DNA from: Gimesia aquarii | Lineage (GTDB): Bacteria; Planctomycetota; Planctomycetia; Planctomycetales; Planctomycetaceae | Length of the DNA: 64,000 nucleotides | Direction of reading: 5' to 3' | NCBI RefSeq assembly: GCF_007748175.1 | Contig: NZ_CP037422.1 | Coordinates: forward strand, 2,129,231 to 2,193,230 | Shown: piece after piece, positions 46,119 to 55,687 of the stretch | Layout: each line of letters opens with the position of its first letter | Position numbering within the stretch: position 1 is the stretch's first letter | Program-made: the position numbers and the translations under genes | The notes under the pieces: model-generated | What the model was told of the DNA's origin: nothing | The model's database searches: none | The model's input: only the letters and a program-made list of their open reading frames with translations

Positions 46119-48467
46119 ATGAATGACCCGCCTCGTCCGCAGCATACAATATCTATACCTGAAGATAACCCGATCTTCGTGCGTGGTGCCCTGATCTGGT
46201 TACTACTGTTTTTTATTGCCTTCATCAGCTTTACACTACCCAATAATCCTTCCATAAGTCGCTGGGATATTGTGACAAATCTCCCTTACCTTCTTCTGGA
46301 TCTGATTGATCCGCTGCCTGAGGAAAATCCACACCCTGCAGGCTGGAGTTATTTTCCACAACGATTTCCCCTAATAGGTATTGCACTTGTCATCCTCACA
46401 GGCGCATGGGGTTTAGGACAAATAGTAACAAGGCTGATTCGAATTCCATCCGCTCCCTTCACAATAGAACGAACCGTATTCGCATATGGCGTTGGTATTT
46501 CCAGTGTTTCGTTGCTCACTTTAGGAGGAGGCTTACTAGGAATTCTTTCCCAGATACTCTGTTATCTGGTACTTGGCTTGAGTGCATTACTGGGGGGAAT
46601 CTCTGCATATACCGAATCTAAAAGGAACATTAGTCCTACACCATCTTTAAAACAGTCCCCACCAGATACAGTCTCTCAAGAGACGATATTTCGTGGGGCC
46701 TGCTGTCTATTGATTTTCCCTTTTGTGCTCAGCATGTTTTTAGGTTCTATGTTACCTTCCACTGATTTTGATGTGCTGGAATATCATTTTGGTGGTCCCA
46801 AGGAATTTTATCAGCAAGGCTATATTGGCTTCCTGCCGCATAATGTTTATACCAGTTTTCCCTTTTTGACTGAGATGCTCACACTGCTGGCAATGTCGCT
46901 CAAAGCAGACTGGTACTTTGGTGCACAAGCGGGCAAGCTGGTTCTGATGAGCTTTTCCCTGTTCACGGCACTTGGGATTTTTGCTGCTGCCCGCCGCTGG
47001 TTTGGTTCAGAGACAGGATGGCTTGCGGCTACGATTTATCTTACCACTCCTTGGACCTATCGTATTTCCATAATTGCTTTAACCGAAGGAGCACTCTCCT
47101 TTTATTTGATGTCCAGTTTATTGGCTCTTATGCTGACCATACAAATATTAAAATCTTTGAGTAATTCCAGAGCTGATCGTCCCCACACACTCGATTCAAA
47201 TCAAGAAGTTGCACCAAACAAGAATCTTCGCCACTTGTACGGTTATACTTGTCTGACTGGCTTATTGTCTGGTTCTGCCATGGCATGTAAATATCCGGGA
47301 GTGCTATCAGTTGTCATTCCCATTGGCTTAGCACTATTAGGTTTTAGCTGGGCTTTATTGAAACATGATAAACAACAACGAATGTCTGTCACGCTCAAGC
47401 TCGCCGGAATTTTTTCTCTGGGCACACTACTCACTATCGGCCCCTGGCTATTAAAAAATTTATGGGAGACAGGCAATCCAGTATACCCGTTGCTCTATTC
47501 TGTATTTGGTGGTGTTGACTTGAACGATCATCTCAACACGAAATGGAAAGGTGGCCATAGCCCCAAATCACATAATCCAGTTGATTTAGGAAAAAACTTG
47601 ATTGATGTCACCATGAAAAGTGATTGGCTGAGCCCACTACTTTTTAGTCTGTCACCACTTGCATTTTTGAAGCAACAACATCGCCGGTTGATTTATTGGT
47701 TATGGATTTATGTTGGATTCCTGTTCCTTTCCTGGTGGGTATTCACACATCGCATTGACCGCTTCTGGGTTCCCATGATTCCCGTGGTTTCTGTTCTAGC
47801 AGGTATCGGAGCGACCTGGAGTTCAAAAAGATCTTGGAAAACAGGAGCTTTCATCGCGATTTTAGCTGCAAGTCTGTTTAACCTCTGTGTCGCAACAAGT
47901 GGACTTGGTGGAAATAACGCCTACTTAGACGACTTAAATTATGCACGGAAGTTTACTGCAAATTTAACCGGGCCTGAAATCATGCAACTGAACCAGATGC
48001 AGCTTGGCCCAAATCAAGTGGTACTCTCTGTCGGCGATGCAGAACTGTTTAATGCCGAGTTTCCCGTGATCTATAACACGGTATTTGACCACGAAGTTTT
48101 CAAGCAATGGACGGCAAAACCAGAACCGGATGTTCCAGATAAATTACTCTCAATGAAATCAGCCAACGAAATCAAAGAAAAGTTAAAAGCAGAGCATATC
48201 GCTTATATTTACGTTAACTGGGCAGAGGTGCTTCGCTACCGACGTTCCTATGGTTTCACCGATTATGTCACTCCTGCAAGATTTGATCAGCTTGTGAAGG
48301 AAGGTGTCTTACAACAAGCTTTGCCGAATCGTTTCAGCTATCGGAAACTCGATTCGCTCAGCAAACTAGACAGAAAAGAACTCTTGGACTGGGCACCTGA
48401 GTTAATTGTAGAAAGAGAAGGCGAGCGCTACTTCATCACAGCTCAGATCTTTCCCGTTGCTCCATAA
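46119..48467 (+). CDS. Large membrane glycosyltransferase-like protein (GT-C, GT39/PMT-type)
   Basis: The 782-residue protein has about 13 or more hydrophobic segments in the first 590 residues and a soluble C-terminal region of about 190. After helices near 24-41, 86-105 and 125-165 comes the loop LPSTDFDVLEYHFGGPKEFY, where D and E sit at the position of the GT-C catalytic acid. Then HNVYTSFPFLTEML, a helix with AARRWFGSETGWLAATIYLTTP, and SGSAMACKYPG follow. This is the plan of PMT/ArnT-like enzymes using polyprenyl-phosphate sugars outside the membrane. The C-terminal part contains HIAYIYVNWAEVLRYR, seen in similar planctomycete proteins as I recall. The acceptor is unknown, and its pairing with nadC is probably only positional. 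Confidence 0.72.
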   Translation: MNDPPRPQHTISIPEDNPIFVRGALIWLLLFFIAFISFTLPNNPSISRWDIVTNLPYLLLDLIDPLPEENPHPAGWSYFPQRFPLIGIALVILTGAWGLGQIVTRLIRIPSAPFTIERTVFAYGVGISSVSLLTLGGGLLGILSQILCYLVLGLSALLGGISAYTESKRNISPTPSLKQSPPDTVSQETIFRGACCLLIFPFVLSMFLGSMLPSTDFDVLEYHFGGPKEFYQQGYIGFLPHNVYTSFPFLTEMLTLLAMSLKADWYFGAQAGKLVLMSFSLFTALGIFAAARRWFGSETGWLAATIYLTTPWTYRISIIALTEGALSFYLMSSLLALMLTIQILKSLSNSRADRPHTLDSNQEVAPNKNLRHLYGYTCLTGLLSGSAMACKYPGVLSVVIPIGLALLGFSWALLKHDKQQRMSVTLKLAGIFSLGTLLTIGPWLLKNLWETGNPVYPLLYSVFGGVDLNDHLNTKWKGGHSPKSHNPVDLGKNLIDVTMKSDWLSPLLFSLSPLAFLKQQHRRLIYWLWIYVGFLFLSWWVFTHRIDRFWVPMIPVVSVLAGIGATWSSKRSWKTGAFIAILAASLFNLCVATSGLGGNNAYLDDLNYARKFTANLTGPEIMQLNQMQLGPNQVVLSVGDAELFNAEFPVIYNTVFDHEVFKQWTAKPEPDVPDKLLSMKSANEIKEKLKAEHIAYIYVNWAEVLRYRRSYGFTDYVTPARFDQLVKEGVLQQALPNRFSYRKLDSLSKLDRKELLDWAPELIVEREGERYFITAQIFPVAP

Positions 48468-48490
48468 ATTCCTGTCTTTCGAACGTAGAA

Positions 48491-48694
48491 TCAGCTTACG
48501 GGAGACTCAAAATCATTCAATTCACGACGAGCAGAGCGGAGTGCAGAACCAAAGTTGGGAATAATAATGTCACTATCATCCAGATTCTGATACCCTCGTG
48601 GTTTGCTTTCCAAGAGGCAATACCGCTCAAGTTCATCAATGTGAATGGATTCACAATTGATGGCTTCTGCCAATTTTTTGTCTGTCGTATTCAT
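48491..48694 (-). CDS. 67-residue orphan protein behind an operator-like palindrome
   Basis: From the ATG at 48694, which has AGGGGAG at 48701-48707 (6-nt spacer), the frame gives 67 residues. A longer reading to 48763 is unlikely, since it would run through the palindrome at 48719-48741 and has no ribosome site. The peptide starts MNTTDKKLAEAINCESIHID and is acidic in the middle (LDDSDIIIPNF) and basic after it (ALRSARREL). It has no signal, membrane segment or metal motif. No family was recognised. The strong ribosome site plus the palindrome argue that it is a real gene. It is convergent with the GT-C gene and divergent from trpB. Confidence 0.5.
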   Translation of the reverse strand: MNTTDKKLAEAINCESIHIDELERYCLLESKPRGYQNLDDSDIIIPNFGSALRSARRELNDFESPVS

Positions 48695-48718
48695 TATAGG
48701 CTCCCCTCTAAGTCTCTT

Positions 48719-48776
48719 TAGTGAAACAATTCGTTTCACTATTCGCATCACGCATTTTATCAAGTTTTTAGTGAAA
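48719..48776. promoter_or_regulatory. Operator-like palindrome TAGTGAAAC-N5-GTTTCACTA plus a third half-site
   Basis: TAGTGAAAC (48719-48727) and GTTTCACTA (48733-48741) form a perfect nine-base inverted repeat with a 5-base centre, 25 bases upstream of the 67-residue gene. A third TAGTGAAA occurs at 48769-48776 just before a TATAAT-like box (48783-48788) that points toward trpB. The arrangement suggests binding of one dimeric regulator to a shared control region. A hairpin role in the small gene's leader is also possible. Confidence 0.5.
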
Positions 48777-49006
48777 TCCTATATAATTCTAGCTAGACAT
48801 CTCGTTTTTTGTGCCTAAAACAACTCAAAGCCAAGATACTAAAGTACATATAGCAACGATTTATTTCTATCAAACTACAGAACCCCAAACCGAACCTTAC
48901 CTGATTTTCAAGCGTCCAATTGCCGGGCATTGACCAGTGGCATTGGGAATTCAATAATGGTCAAAGCGAATCTTTTTGAATTACGTTTTCTATATTTGAG
49001 TGAATT

Positions 49007-50212
49007 ATGACCACGATTTTATCTGATGTCCCAGACGCTTCAGGACGTTTTGGAGAGTTTGGACGACGATTTGTTCCTGAAACTTTGATGCATGCTCTGG
49101 AAGAACTGACTCAGGAATATGAAAAAGCAAAACAAGATGAGTCTTTCCAGTCCGAATTGAATGATCTGTTAAAGCATTATGTTGGCCGGCCCAACCCTCT
49201 TTATTTCGCGGAACGCCTCACAAAACATTGTGGAGGTGGCAAAATATACTTTAAGCGTGAGGACCTGAACCACACGGGCGCACACAAAATTAACAATACG
49301 ATCGGCCAGGCGTTACTCACAATGCGAATGGGCAAAAAGCGGGTCATTGCCGAAACAGGAGCAGGCCAACACGGAGTCGCGAGTGCCGTTGCATGTGCAC
49401 GGTTTGGACTTGAATGTATTGTATATATGGGTGAAGAAGACATACGTCGCCAAAAGCTCAATGTCTTCAATATGAAGATGATGGGTGCGGAAGTACGAGC
49501 TGTCACCAGTGGTTCCAAAACATTGCGTGATGCCGTCAACGATGCCATGCGCGATTGGATGTCAAGCGTGGAATCGACTCACTATATCATCGGCTCGGTC
49601 ATTGGTCCACATCCTTTTCCAATGATGGTACGTGACTTTCAATCTGTCATTGGAAAAGAAACCCGCGCTCAGTGCCTGGAACAAACTGGGAAACTTCCAG
49701 ATCAGGTCATTGCCTGTGTTGGTGGTGGTTCGAATTCCGCTGGTATGTTTTATCCGTTTATCGACGATGAGTCCGTAAAATTAATCGGAGTCGAAGCAGG
49801 CGGGCGTGGACCTGAACCAGGAGAACACGCCAGCACATTGAGCTATGGTGCCAAGGGAGTGCTGCATGGTAGCTTTGGATACGTTCTACAAGATAGTGAC
49901 GGACAAACACAGGACGTACACTCGATTTCTGCTGGTCTCGATTATCCGGGAGTCGGTCCCGAACATAGCTACTGGAAAGACTCTGGCCGAGTAAACTATA
50001 CTGCGATCACTGACAACGAAGCACTTGAAGGATTTCAAACGATGGCGAAACAGGAAGGAATCATTCCCGCCATTGAATCTTCCCATGCGATTGCCCACGC
50101 GATGAAAGTGGCGCGGGAAGCTCATCCCGATGAAACGATTGTCGTCTGTTTATCCGGCCGCGGAGATAAAGATGTGAATGAAGTGGCCCGCTTGCTAGGA
50201 CAAGAAATTTAG
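49007..50212 (+). CDS. trpB: Tryptophan synthase beta subunit TrpB
   Basis: TrpB condenses indole with serine using PLP. The 401-residue protein has [20 protein letters not shown] at the N-terminus, [15 protein letters not shown], the lysine site [15 protein letters not shown] (K94, preceded by H93), [13 protein letters not shown] near 115-127, the phosphate loop [12 protein letters not shown] near 236-247, and the C-terminal [15 protein letters not shown]. This is the TrpB1 type that pairs with TrpA. trpA begins 66 bp downstream. The leader of about 240 bp contains a TATAAT-like box and an operator-like half-site; no attenuator with tryptophan codons was seen. Confidence 0.97.
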   Translation: MTTILSDVPDASGRFGEFGRRFVPETLMHALEELTQEYEKAKQDESFQSELNDLLKHYVGRPNPLYFAERLTKHCGGGKIYFKREDLNHTGAHKINNTIGQALLTMRMGKKRVIAETGAGQHGVASAVACARFGLECIVYMGEEDIRRQKLNVFNMKMMGAEVRAVTSGSKTLRDAVNDAMRDWMSSVESTHYIIGSVIGPHPFPMMVRDFQSVIGKETRAQCLEQTGKLPDQVIACVGGGSNSAGMFYPFIDDESVKLIGVEAGGRGPEPGEHASTLSYGAKGVLHGSFGYVLQDSDGQTQDVHSISAGLDYPGVGPEHSYWKDSGRVNYTAITDNEALEGFQTMAKQEGIIPAIESSHAIAHAMKVAREAHPDETIVVCLSGRGDKDVNEVARLLGQEI

Positions 50213-50278
50213 TTAGACTAAAAAGACTGTTCGCTTAATCGTCTCCTCTCTTCAGATAAAAAAGTACCAAAACGAACC

Positions 50279-51100
50279 GTGACTAGACGTATTTCTGAAA
50301 AATTTGCGCAGGTGAGCTCAGAAGGCCGGATGGCATTTATGCCATTTATTACTGCCGGTGATCCCGATCTTGATACTACAGTTGCCGTTTTAAAAGAATT
50401 GGCAAACTGCGGCGTCGATCTCATTGAGATTGGTTTTCCTTATAGTGATCCTATCGCCGACGGCCCCGTGATTCAGGAGTCCTATACACGCGCCTTGAAC
50501 AATCATTTCCAGGTACATGAACTATTTGACGTATTAAAGTCGCTATCCTCAGATCAAACCACAACACTACCACCTCTGGTTGGCATGGTCTCCTACGCAA
50601 TCATCTTTCGCTATGGTGCTGAGAAATTTTTGAACGAAGCAAGTGCCGCTGGATTCTCTGGGCTGATTGTCCCCGATTTGCCTGGCGATGAAGCATTAGA
50701 GTTTTCACAAAAAACACAATTGGCGAACTTAGATCTGGTACAACTTGTTTCACCATTAACTCCAGAAGATCGTACAAAACGTATCGTTCAAACTGCCAGT
50801 GGTTTCATTTATTGTATCTCAGTCGCAGGAACGACGGGAGTACGCGATGAATTGCCTGCGGAGTTAACTACACACCTGGAATCACTTCGTCAATTGACAG
50901 ATCTCCCCCTGGCTGTTGGTTTTGGAATTAGCAAACCAGAACATGTTGATACGTTACGTGGTAAGGCCGATGGATTCATTATTGGCTCTGCAATTGTGAA
51001 ACAGTTTGCAGCCTTTTCTGATTCCAATCAAACCCGTGCGGAAGTGATTTCGTCAATAGGCAATTATGCCAGTGAAATGATGAGTGCAACCAGAGGCTGA
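50279..51100 (+). CDS. trpA: Tryptophan synthase alpha subunit TrpA
   Basis: TrpA cleaves indole-3-glycerol phosphate and channels indole to TrpB. The 273-residue TIM barrel contains AFMPFITAGDPDLDTT (19-34), the catalytic glutamate E50 in DLIEIGFPYSDPIADGP with aspartate D61, GLIVPDLPGDEA, the phosphate-binding segments YCISVAGTTGVR and AVGFGISKPEHV, and a terminal GSAIVK. The start is a GTG at 50279, right for the family length. It forms an operon with trpB; other trp genes are not in the window. Confidence 0.97.
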   Translation: MTRRISEKFAQVSSEGRMAFMPFITAGDPDLDTTVAVLKELANCGVDLIEIGFPYSDPIADGPVIQESYTRALNNHFQVHELFDVLKSLSSDQTTTLPPLVGMVSYAIIFRYGAEKFLNEASAAGFSGLIVPDLPGDEALEFSQKTQLANLDLVQLVSPLTPEDRTKRIVQTASGFIYCISVAGTTGVRDELPAELTTHLESLRQLTDLPLAVGFGISKPEHVDTLRGKADGFIIGSAIVKQFAAFSDSNQTRAEVISSIGNYASEMMSATRG

Positions 51101-51125
51101 ATCCGCTTATCTAAAACGATCTCTA

Positions 51126-51566
51126 CTACTTCCGAGTATCAGTGTGTTTCCGCAAAAAAGGGTAAAACCAGACACCATAAGGTAAATAATCGGGAACTAA
51201 TAAAGTTTTCATACGCCGAGGATTTGCCAGTTCCCAACCATATTTCCCCTTCAAAAGTGTCGCTGGTATACCTGATGCAGCACTATGTTTTGCACTGACA
51301 GGAAACGAGTCGATGATTTCGACGGTCCCGATCAAAACTCCGGTAGGAAGTTTATCGACATTAATTCCTGCTTGTTCAGCGGCAGCTTTCGCGTGAGGTG
51401 TTTTTGCGATTGTTTTCGAAGCATAAATATAAATCGGACCACGGATATGAGTCTGACTGGAACGTAGCTCAATCTTTTTAATACCACGTAGAATCAGCTC
51501 TGCCCACGGCTGTCTAAGTCCCAAGGCAGGTAGACTTTTGTCGGGATGTTTGATTACTCTTGTCAT
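51126..51566 (-). CDS. ASCH domain protein
   Basis: The 146-residue protein has the ASCH fold marks: ALGLRQPWAELILRGIKKIE near residues 14-33 (the GKK-like G-x-K-x-x-E motif), RGPIYIYASKTI near 42-53 where relatives have a strand of the beta-barrel, TGVLIGTVEIIDSFPV near 75-90, and YGWELANPRRM. ASCH domains resemble PUA domains and are thought to bind RNA or, in some cases, act as nucleoside hydrolases. The ATG at 51566, 7 bp after the metallo-hydrolase gene's stop, is preferred to a TTG at 51584. Operon placement behind a beta-CASP nuclease-like protein fits an RNA-related role, which is inferred. Confidence 0.78.
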   Translation of the reverse strand: MTRVIKHPDKSLPALGLRQPWAELILRGIKKIELRSSQTHIRGPIYIYASKTIAKTPHAKAAAEQAGINVDKLPTGVLIGTVEIIDSFPVSAKHSAASGIPATLLKGKYGWELANPRRMKTLLVPDYLPYGVWFYPFLRKHTDTRK

Positions 51567-51573
51567 TGCAAAC

Positions 51574-52968
51574 TTAAATTTCAAAAGACTGTTGATAGTG
51601 TGGGATTACCGGCTCCAGATCACACTGATCACGAATTAATGCTGATAATGCCTTCGAAGATTCTGGTTCACCATGTACCAGAAAAACCTGACCAATGTTT
51701 CCCTGCTTTGCCGACTCTTCATACCACCACATAAAGTCTTCGACATCGGCATGTCCTGATAACCCGCTCAGTTGAACAACTTTGGCCTTTACCTCGTAGT
51801 ACCGGTCAAATATTTTCACTTTGGGATCGCGATTTATCAACCGCCGTCCTAAAGTGTAAGCAGCCTGATAGCCCATGAGTACGATCGTCGTTTCCAATTG
51901 TTCGATTCCATTTTTAAGATGATGTCGCACACGGCCATTCTCGCACATTCCGCTCCCGGCGATGACCACAAAAGCTCCTTTTCTTTTGTTGAGGGCGATA
52001 CTTTCTTCTCGTGAGGAAACATAATTGAGTAATGAAAATCCGAAGGGATCTTTATCAGATTCGATAACATTTTTGACTTCATCGTCCATATCATGAATAT
52101 GATGCCGGAATACGGAAACCAATCGAGTTGAAAGCGGGCTATCAACAAAGATCGGAATGTATGGTAGACGCTTTTCGTTATACAAATCATTCAAATAATA
52201 AATAATTTGCTGAGTTCGACCTAAACTAAAGGCGGGTATAATCACACGCCCTTCAACGCGGTAGGCTTCATCCAAAATCTGGAAAAGCTCTTCTTTCATG
52301 TCAGACGCTTTTTCATGTACCCGATTACCATATGTGCTTTCAGAAATTAATACCTCACAACCTTCAATTGGTTCCGGGTCTCTGAGTAATGGTAAATCCC
52401 GTCGGCCCAGGTCTCCCGTAAATACGATGTGCCGCCATTCCCGTTGATCTTTGATTTTCATTTCGATGATCGCTGAACCTAGAATATGCCCTGCATCCAA
52501 AAAACGAACTTTCAGATCGTCACCCAGTTCATGCCACTCATGATAATCCAAGCGTTCAAATAGCTTGGCTACCTCATTGACATCGTCTTCCGAATAGAGT
52601 GGTTCAATCGGCGGATGTTTCTCTGTCAATTTTCTTGCCAGATAGCGAGCGTCTTCTTCCTGAATTCGGGCACTATCCTTGAGCATGATTTCAGCGATGT
52701 CCGCTGTTGACGAAGTACAAAAAACTGGTCCGCGAAAACCTTTGTTGTAAAGCTGGGGTATATTCCCACAATGATCCATGTGACCATGCGATAGAAAGAC
52801 CGCATCCAGAGATTCCGGTGGATAAGCAAACTGACTGTTCTTGAGATAGGATTCTTCGCGATGCCCCTGAAACAAGCCACAATCCAACAAAATTCGCCGT
52901 GAATCTGTTTCGATTAAATGCTGGCTGCCCGTCACTTCACCGGCGGCTCCGAGAAAAGAAATTTTCAT
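51574..52968 (-). CDS. Beta-CASP metallo-beta-lactamase-fold hydrolase (probable RNase)
   Basis: The 464-residue product from the ATG at 52968 opens KISFLGAAGEVTGSQHLIET and has the metal motifs of the metallo-beta-lactamase fold: LSHGHMDHCGNIP, DAGHILGSA and FTGDLGRRDLP. The beta-CASP insertion follows with SESTYGNRVH, IPAFSLGRTQQIIYYL and AGSGMCENGRVRHHL. The C-terminal blocks LSGLSGHADVEDF and VHGEPESSKAL supply the late histidines. This set is that of the CPSF73/YSH1-like bacterial group whose characterised members cut RNA. It is the first gene of a pair with the ASCH protein. Confidence 0.9.
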   Translation of the reverse strand: MKISFLGAAGEVTGSQHLIETDSRRILLDCGLFQGHREESYLKNSQFAYPPESLDAVFLSHGHMDHCGNIPQLYNKGFRGPVFCTSSTADIAEIMLKDSARIQEEDARYLARKLTEKHPPIEPLYSEDDVNEVAKLFERLDYHEWHELGDDLKVRFLDAGHILGSAIIEMKIKDQREWRHIVFTGDLGRRDLPLLRDPEPIEGCEVLISESTYGNRVHEKASDMKEELFQILDEAYRVEGRVIIPAFSLGRTQQIIYYLNDLYNEKRLPYIPIFVDSPLSTRLVSVFRHHIHDMDDEVKNVIESDKDPFGFSLLNYVSSREESIALNKRKGAFVVIAGSGMCENGRVRHHLKNGIEQLETTIVLMGYQAAYTLGRRLINRDPKVKIFDRYYEVKAKVVQLSGLSGHADVEDFMWWYEESAKQGNIGQVFLVHGEPESSKALSALIRDQCDLEPVIPHYQQSFEI

Positions 52969-53068
52969 TTCACATTTCGCTCTCAATCAAAGCAATAGAC
53001 TTCGGGGGAAAAAGTGTAGAGATAAGGTTTGATTGGTTCTGATAAGACAGGAATGTAAACAGGATCTG

Positions 53069-54046
53069 TCAGGCGATGATCTCTTGCTCGTTCTGCGTAG
53101 TACTTTCTGTTCGCTCAGCGATGCTATAGGAATCCTGATGGCGACCGGTGTAAGCCACGATTAATTCCGCTAACAGACCGAGACTGATCGCCTGGCCCCC
53201 TAGAATGGTGGCTGCAACAGAATAAGCCAGTAGAGGTCGATTTCCGATAGATCCTAACCCCAATCCAAACAGGTTGGTCAGGATCCAAAGAAACCCTAAA
53301 TATCCTAATCCCAAGCCACCTAATACTAAACAAATCAGGCCTACCGCTCCCAACATATGCTGCGGCCGTTGTCCGTAACCAGTCAAGAAGCGAACTGTTA
53401 ACAAATCTAGAAATCCTCGCAAAAAACGACGAACACCATATTTAGAATGACCATGTTGTCGCTCTCGATGGTGAACTGAAATTTCTGCAACTTTAAAACC
53501 CCGTGCATCTGCGAGTACCGGAATGAACCGATGTAATTCCCCATAAATGCGAAGCTCGGCAGCAACCTCTTTACGGAATAATTTAAAGCCACAGTTATGA
53601 TCATGCAGCCATAATCCGGTCAGCTTGCCAACCATCCAGTTAAATACTTTACTGGGGTATACTTTATGCCAGGGATCGAGGCGTCTTTCCTTCCAACCAT
53701 TAACTACATCATACCCCTCATTCAATTTCTCCAGAAAACGGGGAATCTCTTTAGGGTTATCTTGCAGGTCGGCATCCATCATCATGATTACAGACCCTCG
53801 TGCTGCTCGCATGCCCGCAGTCAACGCAGCTGCCTTGGCAAAATTTCTGCGGAACCGAATTCCAGAAACTCGACCATCATTCGCGGCGAATTTAGAAATA
53901 ATTTCCCAAGAGGTGTCAGTGGAACCATCGTCAATAAAAATAATTTCAAGATCAATATCATGTTCTCGGCTCGTATCACAGATTTCCTGATACAGTTGTG
54001 GCAAACTTTCCGATTCATTCAAAGTCGGAATCATGATAGAGAGCAT
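53069..54046 (-). CDS. Family 2 glycosyltransferase of the dolichol-phosphate-mannose/GtrB type
   Basis: From the ATG at 54046, backed by AAAGGGG at about 54053-54060, the product has about 325 residues. The GT-A core shows [48 protein letters not shown] and [14 protein letters not shown] with the DxD motif. Then comes [15 protein letters not shown], and two C-terminal membrane helices near 225-255 and 270-305, the plan of polyprenyl-phosphate sugar synthases. It probably loads a sugar on undecaprenyl phosphate at the cytoplasmic face for use by GT-C enzymes. It follows the YbhN-type gene by 41 bp, so the two form an operon. Confidence 0.9.
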   Translation of the reverse strand: MLSIMIPTLNESESLPQLYQEICDTSREHDIDLEIIFIDDGSTDTSWEIISKFAANDGRVSGIRFRRNFAKAAALTAGMRAARGSVIMMMDADLQDNPKEIPRFLEKLNEGYDVVNGWKERRLDPWHKVYPSKVFNWMVGKLTGLWLHDHNCGFKLFRKEVAAELRIYGELHRFIPVLADARGFKVAEISVHHRERQHGHSKYGVRRFLRGFLDLLTVRFLTGYGQRPQHMLGAVGLICLVLGGLGLGYLGFLWILTNLFGLGLGSIGNRPLLAYSVAATILGGQAISLGLLAELIVAYTGRHQDSYSIAERTESTTQNEQEIIA

Positions 54047-54087
54047 AACAGACCCCTTTCTCACTACATGTGGTAACAATGGCGTTA

Positions 54088-55146
54088 TCAGGTATTCTCA
54101 GGAGAAGAATCTAATCGTACTGATGTGCTATTATTTTTAGCATGACTCCTGAACCCATAGTATAAAACAAAGGCTGATAATAATTCACTAATAAAAGAAA
54201 CGATTCGCATTAATAAGGCAACAACAAAGGCATTAACAGGCCCAATTTCTGGACTGCCAGCCAGGATCGCGATGAGTAGGCCTTCTCGAACTCCCAGCCC
54301 TGCAGGTGCAAATAAGACCGCAAAACCCAACGCAAGCGCTGCAGATATTGCGGCAGTCCAGAGAGGCCACTGCTTTAGAACTAGGCCATCATCCCCCAAA
54401 GAAGCAATAACCAATCCTAAACTCAAACCATGCAAACTCCAACTGATCACAAAAGCGAAAACTCCCATATACAGTAATCGTAGCGAAACTGTAGCCTGTT
54501 GTTCTCCAGTTGAGACACCTGACTCTGAGTTTGACATCTTTTGGGAAATCCATTTTAACAGCCGAGACAACAAGGGCAAAGAAACAAACAGTGCGAAACA
54601 AAATAGGATAGGCACCAATAAGGGCCGAGATTGAATGGACTGAATCCAGGCAGGCCATTCAGTCGATTGATCTGCATTTATGACATAAGGAACCAGTGCC
54701 AGAAAAAACACAATTCCGACCCCCATCACCGCCAAGGTCTCATAGGCGGCTGTCAGAGCGGATACAGACACCCGCACACTAAAATCTTTTAATAAAGTGG
54801 CCCGAATCAGCAATGTAGAAACTTTACCAGGGATATACTTTCCGAGATGACCACAATAGTAAGCACGTGCAGTCGGCCCAAAACCAGGACTCTCACCTGA
54901 GGCAATCATCAATTGTTGCCAGAACCAAACCGAAGGTAGCCAGGCAATGAAATAACAGATACCAGATAAAATCAACCATGTAGGCTTGATCTGAATTTTT
55001 GTTAGAGCCTCACCCTGCTCTTGATAGAGCTGATACCCTTGATTCCCCACATAATAAAAGATGAGCGCCAGTAATCCCCACTTTATCAGTTTCCAGATCC
55101 AGGGCAGGGTAGATTTGGAAGTGGGTGTGCCTTGTACTTCGGACAT
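54088..55146 (-). CDS. YbhN/UPF0104 (lysylphosphatidylglycerol synthase TM-like) membrane protein
   Basis: The 352-residue protein has about eight hydrophobic segments. Family marks are [24 protein letters not shown] near residues 88-111, with the conserved glycine-rich KYIPGK turn, a helix with [12 protein letters not shown], and the late block [20 protein letters not shown] near 280-299. Relatives include the flippase domain of MprF and proteins next to sugar-lipid synthases. A role as a lipid or lipid-linked sugar transporter is plausible and is supported by the co-transcribed GT2 gene, but unproven. Confidence 0.83.
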   Translation of the reverse strand: MSEVQGTPTSKSTLPWIWKLIKWGLLALIFYYVGNQGYQLYQEQGEALTKIQIKPTWLILSGICYFIAWLPSVWFWQQLMIASGESPGFGPTARAYYCGHLGKYIPGKVSTLLIRATLLKDFSVRVSVSALTAAYETLAVMGVGIVFFLALVPYVINADQSTEWPAWIQSIQSRPLLVPILFCFALFVSLPLLSRLLKWISQKMSNSESGVSTGEQQATVSLRLLYMGVFAFVISWSLHGLSLGLVIASLGDDGLVLKQWPLWTAAISAALALGFAVLFAPAGLGVREGLLIAILAGSPEIGPVNAFVVALLMRIVSFISELLSAFVLYYGFRSHAKNNSTSVRLDSSPENT

Positions 55147-55202
55147 AAACAGTACGAACTTCGTTAGTAAAATTCAGATGAAGAATCTGGTTGGAGAAAT
55201 GA

Positions 55203-55607
55203 CTAACCAATACCACTCTCACCTTCAGGGGTTGCAAACAATGTTTTCACAGAATCACGTCTCAATACCCAAATAGTTGAAATACCAATAATTGTTCCTA
55301 TGGGAAAAATGAGACATTCAGCGGCAGCCACAATAAGACAAAACGTATAATTCTGATGCTGAGCTAGAGACTGTCCAGTCAGAATAATGCAAAATAAAAT
55401 TGCAATTCCAATTAAAAGAAGCACAAAACCGAAGCCCAGTAATAAAGCGACTTCCAGCTCAGGCCTCGATTGTTCGAGCATTTTTCGATACTCATGAACC
55501 AGAATGAAAAGTGCTTCATAGTAATAATACGATACGAAGAGGTTAGCAATCCCATAAATAATCTGTATTTTCGAAAGCAGTTTTAGATGTCGTTCGTCTC
55601 GGTTCAT
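55203..55607 (-). CDS. Small conserved membrane protein of unknown function
   Basis: The 134-residue product begins MNRDERHLKLLSKIQIIYGI, has a long helix pair near 50-80 (ALLLGFGFVLLLIGIAILFC) and a third near 95-120 ending in WVLRRDSVKTLFA. The pattern EHLKLLSxxxYI...A......YTFCLxxAxxEC..xPxGTxxGxxT..VL.R.SVK.LF is one I recall from many short bacterial proteins annotated as hypothetical. The Y-T-F-C...E-C-L block is the most conserved. It lies between the YbhN operon and a lipase gene, all on the same strand. Confidence 0.6.
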   Translation of the reverse strand: MNRDERHLKLLSKIQIIYGIANLFVSYYYYEALFILVHEYRKMLEQSRPELEVALLLGFGFVLLLIGIAILFCIILTGQSLAQHQNYTFCLIVAAAECLIFPIGTIIGISTIWVLRRDSVKTLFATPEGESGIG

Positions 55608-55687
55608 GCTCTTAGCCCATTCAATTCTTTCGATGGGAAAATTTCATCCCAGCTTGTTTGGATTCACTCAATCGATTTCCAAAGACA

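Noticed and set aside
48491-48763. Longer 90-codon version of the orphan gene
   Set aside because: It would translate through the palindrome and lacks a ribosome site, whereas the ATG at 48694 has AGGGGAG at the right distance.
49007-51100. Tryptophan attenuator or T-box in the trpB leader
   Set aside because: No leader peptide with Trp codons and no T-box elements were seen between 48764 and 49006.
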